Below are positions 7,363-8,318 of a stretch of 8,318 bases of DNA, piece by piece. Under the pieces are notes generated by a model. The model ran no database searches, was not told the DNA's origin, and saw only the letters and a list, made by a program, of their open reading frames with translations. Source of the stretch: SKVR01 sp964589855 (GTDB taxonomy: Bacteria; Bacteroidota; Bacteroidia; Bacteroidales; UBA7960); contig CAZPVB010000170.1 of assembly GCA_964589855.1 (NCBI GenBank), forward strand, positions 1 through 8,318. Direction: 5' to 3'. Numbering within the stretch: the stretch's first letter is position 1; every line of letters begins with the position of its first letter. The translations under genes and the position numbers were made by a program.

Positions 7363-7403
7363 AAAAACGAGCAAGGCATAAAGATAAAACCTTTATGCCT
7401 TGC
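7363..7403 (-). terminator. Strong terminator-like hairpin just upstream of pth
   Basis: GCAAGGCATAAAG (7371-7383) and CTTTATGCCTTGC (7391-7403) pair perfectly over 13 bp around a 7-base loop. On the minus strand the stem is followed by TCG and then five T (7367-7363). It lies between rplY and pth, 16 bases before the favoured pth ATG. It could be a second terminator behind rplY, an attenuator setting pth expression, or a processing site that protects the rplY message. Confidence 0.7.
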
Positions 7404-7417
7404 AATGATAAAAATTT

Positions 7418-7436
7418 AAAAAACCGGAAAACCGGT
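7418..7436 (-). terminator. Compact intrinsic terminator after rplY
   Basis: Read on the minus strand, ACCGG-TTTT-CCGGT (7436-7423) is a 5-bp, mostly G:C stem followed at once by five more T (7422-7418) and then AAATTTTT. It begins seven bases after the rplY stop codon, where an intrinsic terminator is expected. A competing longer pairing joins AAAAAACCG at the rplY 3' end (7456-7448) with CGGTTTTTT (7426-7418). The short stem makes its strength uncertain. Confidence 0.5.
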
Positions 7437-7442
7437 ATCTTA

Positions 7443-8069
7443 TTATTCGGTTTTTTCTTCTGATGCTCCTTCGCCTTCGCTTTCGCCTTCACCTTCTTCT
7501 TCCTCCTCATCGAGGTCGGCGCCTGCACCACGTATCATTTTCACCATAACAACAACGGAATTCGAATAATCAAGAAATTCAAGACCTTCTACCTCAAGTT
7601 CTCCAACTTTTACAGAATCACCAATATCTAATTTCGAAATATCGATGTCAATTTTCGCCGGAAGTGCATCCATAAGGCCTTTAACGCGAAGTTTACGAAT
7701 CTTGGTAATGAGCTTACCCCCCTTGATTACACCGGGAGAGTTTCCAACCACGTTGATCGGGATATCCATTTTGATATCTTTATCAGGGAACACCTGTAAA
7801 AAATCACAATGTATGATTTTGTCTGTTACAGGATGAAATTGTGCATCCTGCAAAATAACATTGTAAGATTTTCCCTCTATATCAAGTTTTACGATACAGG
7901 ATTCGGGTGTATAAATAATATCTTTAAAAGATAATTCGGGGAGCGTAAAACAAACTTGTTCTTCGCCACCGTAAAGTACACATGGTACCATGCCTTGCCT
8001 GCGCAAAGCTTTAGCATCTTTTTTCCCTACGTTCTCTCTTTGAGAACCGCTCACAGATACTGTTTTCAT
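7443..8069 (-). CDS. rplY: 50S ribosomal protein L25 (general stress protein Ctc form)
   Basis: Binds 5S rRNA in the large subunit. The 208-residue protein has the N-terminal 5S-binding barrel (about 1-92) with the typical start, including GKKDAKALRRQGMVPCVLYG (15-34), and the H-P-V-T-D and H-C-D-F-L-Q-V blocks (about 79-92). The second Ctc/TL5 beta-domain follows (about 97-180), including P-G-V-I-K-G-G and A-L-P-A-K-I-D-I-D-I-S-K-L. The tail (about 183-208) is almost entirely Asp, Glu, Gly and Ser, as often seen in long L25 proteins. The ATG at 8069 lies in an A/T-rich leader of roughly 50 bases from a plausible -7 element. Two hairpins follow the stop before pth. Confidence 0.96.
   Translation of the reverse strand: MKTVSVSGSQRENVGKKDAKALRRQGMVPCVLYGGEEQVCFTLPELSFKDIIYTPESCIVKLDIEGKSYNVILQDAQFHPVTDKIIHCDFLQVFPDKDIKMDIPINVVGNSPGVIKGGKLITKIRKLRVKGLMDALPAKIDIDISKLDIGDSVKVGELEVEGLEFLDYSNSVVVMVKMIRGAGADLDEEEEEGEGESEGEGASEEKTE
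7468..7512 (-). repeat. Low-complexity repeat encoding the acidic tail of L25
   Basis: The plus strand shows imperfect repeats of CTTCGC/CTTTCGC followed by CTTC and CTCC triplets (about 7468-7512). They encode the Glu/Gly/Ser tail on the minus strand. The hexamer-like repetition is the kind of tract in which length can change in frame by slippage. Confidence 0.6.
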
Positions 8070-8110
8070 CAGATTTAATTTTTATGTGAATAATTGTTGA
8101 ATCATTTTTG

Positions 8111-8122
8111 CTTTTGCAAAAG
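8111..8122. repeat. 12-bp perfect palindrome at the rplY transcript start
   Basis: CTTTTGCAAAAG equals its own reverse complement. It lies about six bases past the putative -7 element, so it would cover the transcription start or first bases of the rplY message. It could be an operator for a dimeric regulator, or chance in AT-rich DNA. Confidence 0.35.
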
Positions 8123-8128
8123 TGGGTG

Positions 8129-8136
8129 CAAAGGTA
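8129..8136 (-). promoter_or_regulatory. Putative -7 element of the rplY promoter
   Basis: On the minus strand the bases read TACCTTTG followed by C, an excellent match to the Bacteroidetes TAnnTTTG element. It is placed 60 bases before the rplY ATG, giving a leader of about 50 bases. No TTG is visible at the usual -33 distance, where the sequence is A/T only, so the upstream half is weak. Confidence 0.55.
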
Positions 8137-8318
8137 ATACTTTATTTGTGAATAATTTTACTTTCTTTTGTTGAACCGAGCCATGACAATAATATTGAGA
8201 CGCCCACGGATGATTACAACTCCGCAGCACGGGGAAAATCACAAACCCGGAGTTTTGGCGAGTTCCATCTGACCTATTTAATCAAATTATAAACAGATGA
8301 AACATCCATGATTAAGCT
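8137..8318. other. Intergenic segment beyond the rplY promoter, partly GC-rich and possibly structured
   Basis: No protein gene or recognised RNA gene is seen here. Bases about 8175-8275 are richer in G and C than other gaps in the window. They hold a 7-bp inverted repeat AACTCCG/CGGAGTT (8218-8224 and 8248-8254), and a second perfect pair CATCTG/CAGATG (8266-8271 and 8294-8299) lies just beyond. On the minus strand a frame is open from the window edge to TAG at 8276-8274, so the last 14 codons of an upstream gene may lie at 8274-8318, but this is too short to identify. Confidence 0.35.

Noticed and set aside
8166..8182. GGTTCAAC on the minus strand as a tRNA T-loop
   Set aside because: No matching acceptor, anticodon or D arm can be folded around it.
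8183..8272. 29-codon plus-strand ORF upstream of rplY
   Set aside because: It overlaps the inverted repeats of the GC-rich segment, has no promoter or leader signal and no protein-like pattern.
8274..8318. C-terminal tail of a minus-strand gene entering from the right edge
   Set aside because: A frame is open from the edge to a TAG, but 14 codons are too few to tell from chance.

Overview
The window looks like chromosomal DNA of a Bacteroidota member, probably Bacteroidales or a related order. It is AT-rich, starts lack Shine-Dalgarno sites and are preceded by A-rich leaders, and -7 elements of the Bacteroidetes type (TAnnTTTG) sit before several genes. The proteins (SLC45-like sugar transporter with an enlarged centre, long L25/Ctc, Pth with an N-terminal extension) fit that phylum. 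No phage, insertion sequence, tRNA, rRNA or CRISPR array is visible. The order-level placement is inference.

Layout, plus strand: (1) 1-899, the C-terminal part of an outer-membrane beta-barrel of the Omp85/BamA-like type, cut by the window edge; (2) 1220-2986, a 14-helix MFS sugar transporter; (3) 3144-4637, a compact GH77 4-alpha-glucanotransferase (MalQ); (4) 5109-6212, a PfkB-family sugar kinase. Genes 2-4 are co-oriented but separated by 157 and 471 bases, each with its own leader. They read as an intracellular alpha-glucoside route: import of maltose, sucrose or maltodextrin, disproportionation by MalQ releasing glucose, then phosphorylation. The kinase step is inferred from position only.

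Layout, minus strand: 8069 down to 6275 carries rplY (ribosomal protein L25/Ctc), pth (peptidyl-tRNA hydrolase) and a MutT-like Nudix hydrolase. Pth and the Nudix gene overlap by 11 bases. A perfect 14-bp hairpin with T-tracts on both sides (6234-6276) ends the convergent transcripts.

The most notable points are: two consecutive intrinsic-terminator-like hairpins between rplY and pth, the second covering the most upstream possible pth start, which argues for starting pth at 7346; a roughly 85-residue charged insertion in a periplasmic loop of the transporter; a divergent PfkB kinase of unknown substrate beside malQ; and a GC-richer, possibly structured intergenic segment beyond the rplY promoter. 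The window is mostly ordinary housekeeping and sugar metabolism, and I see no convincing new multi-gene system.
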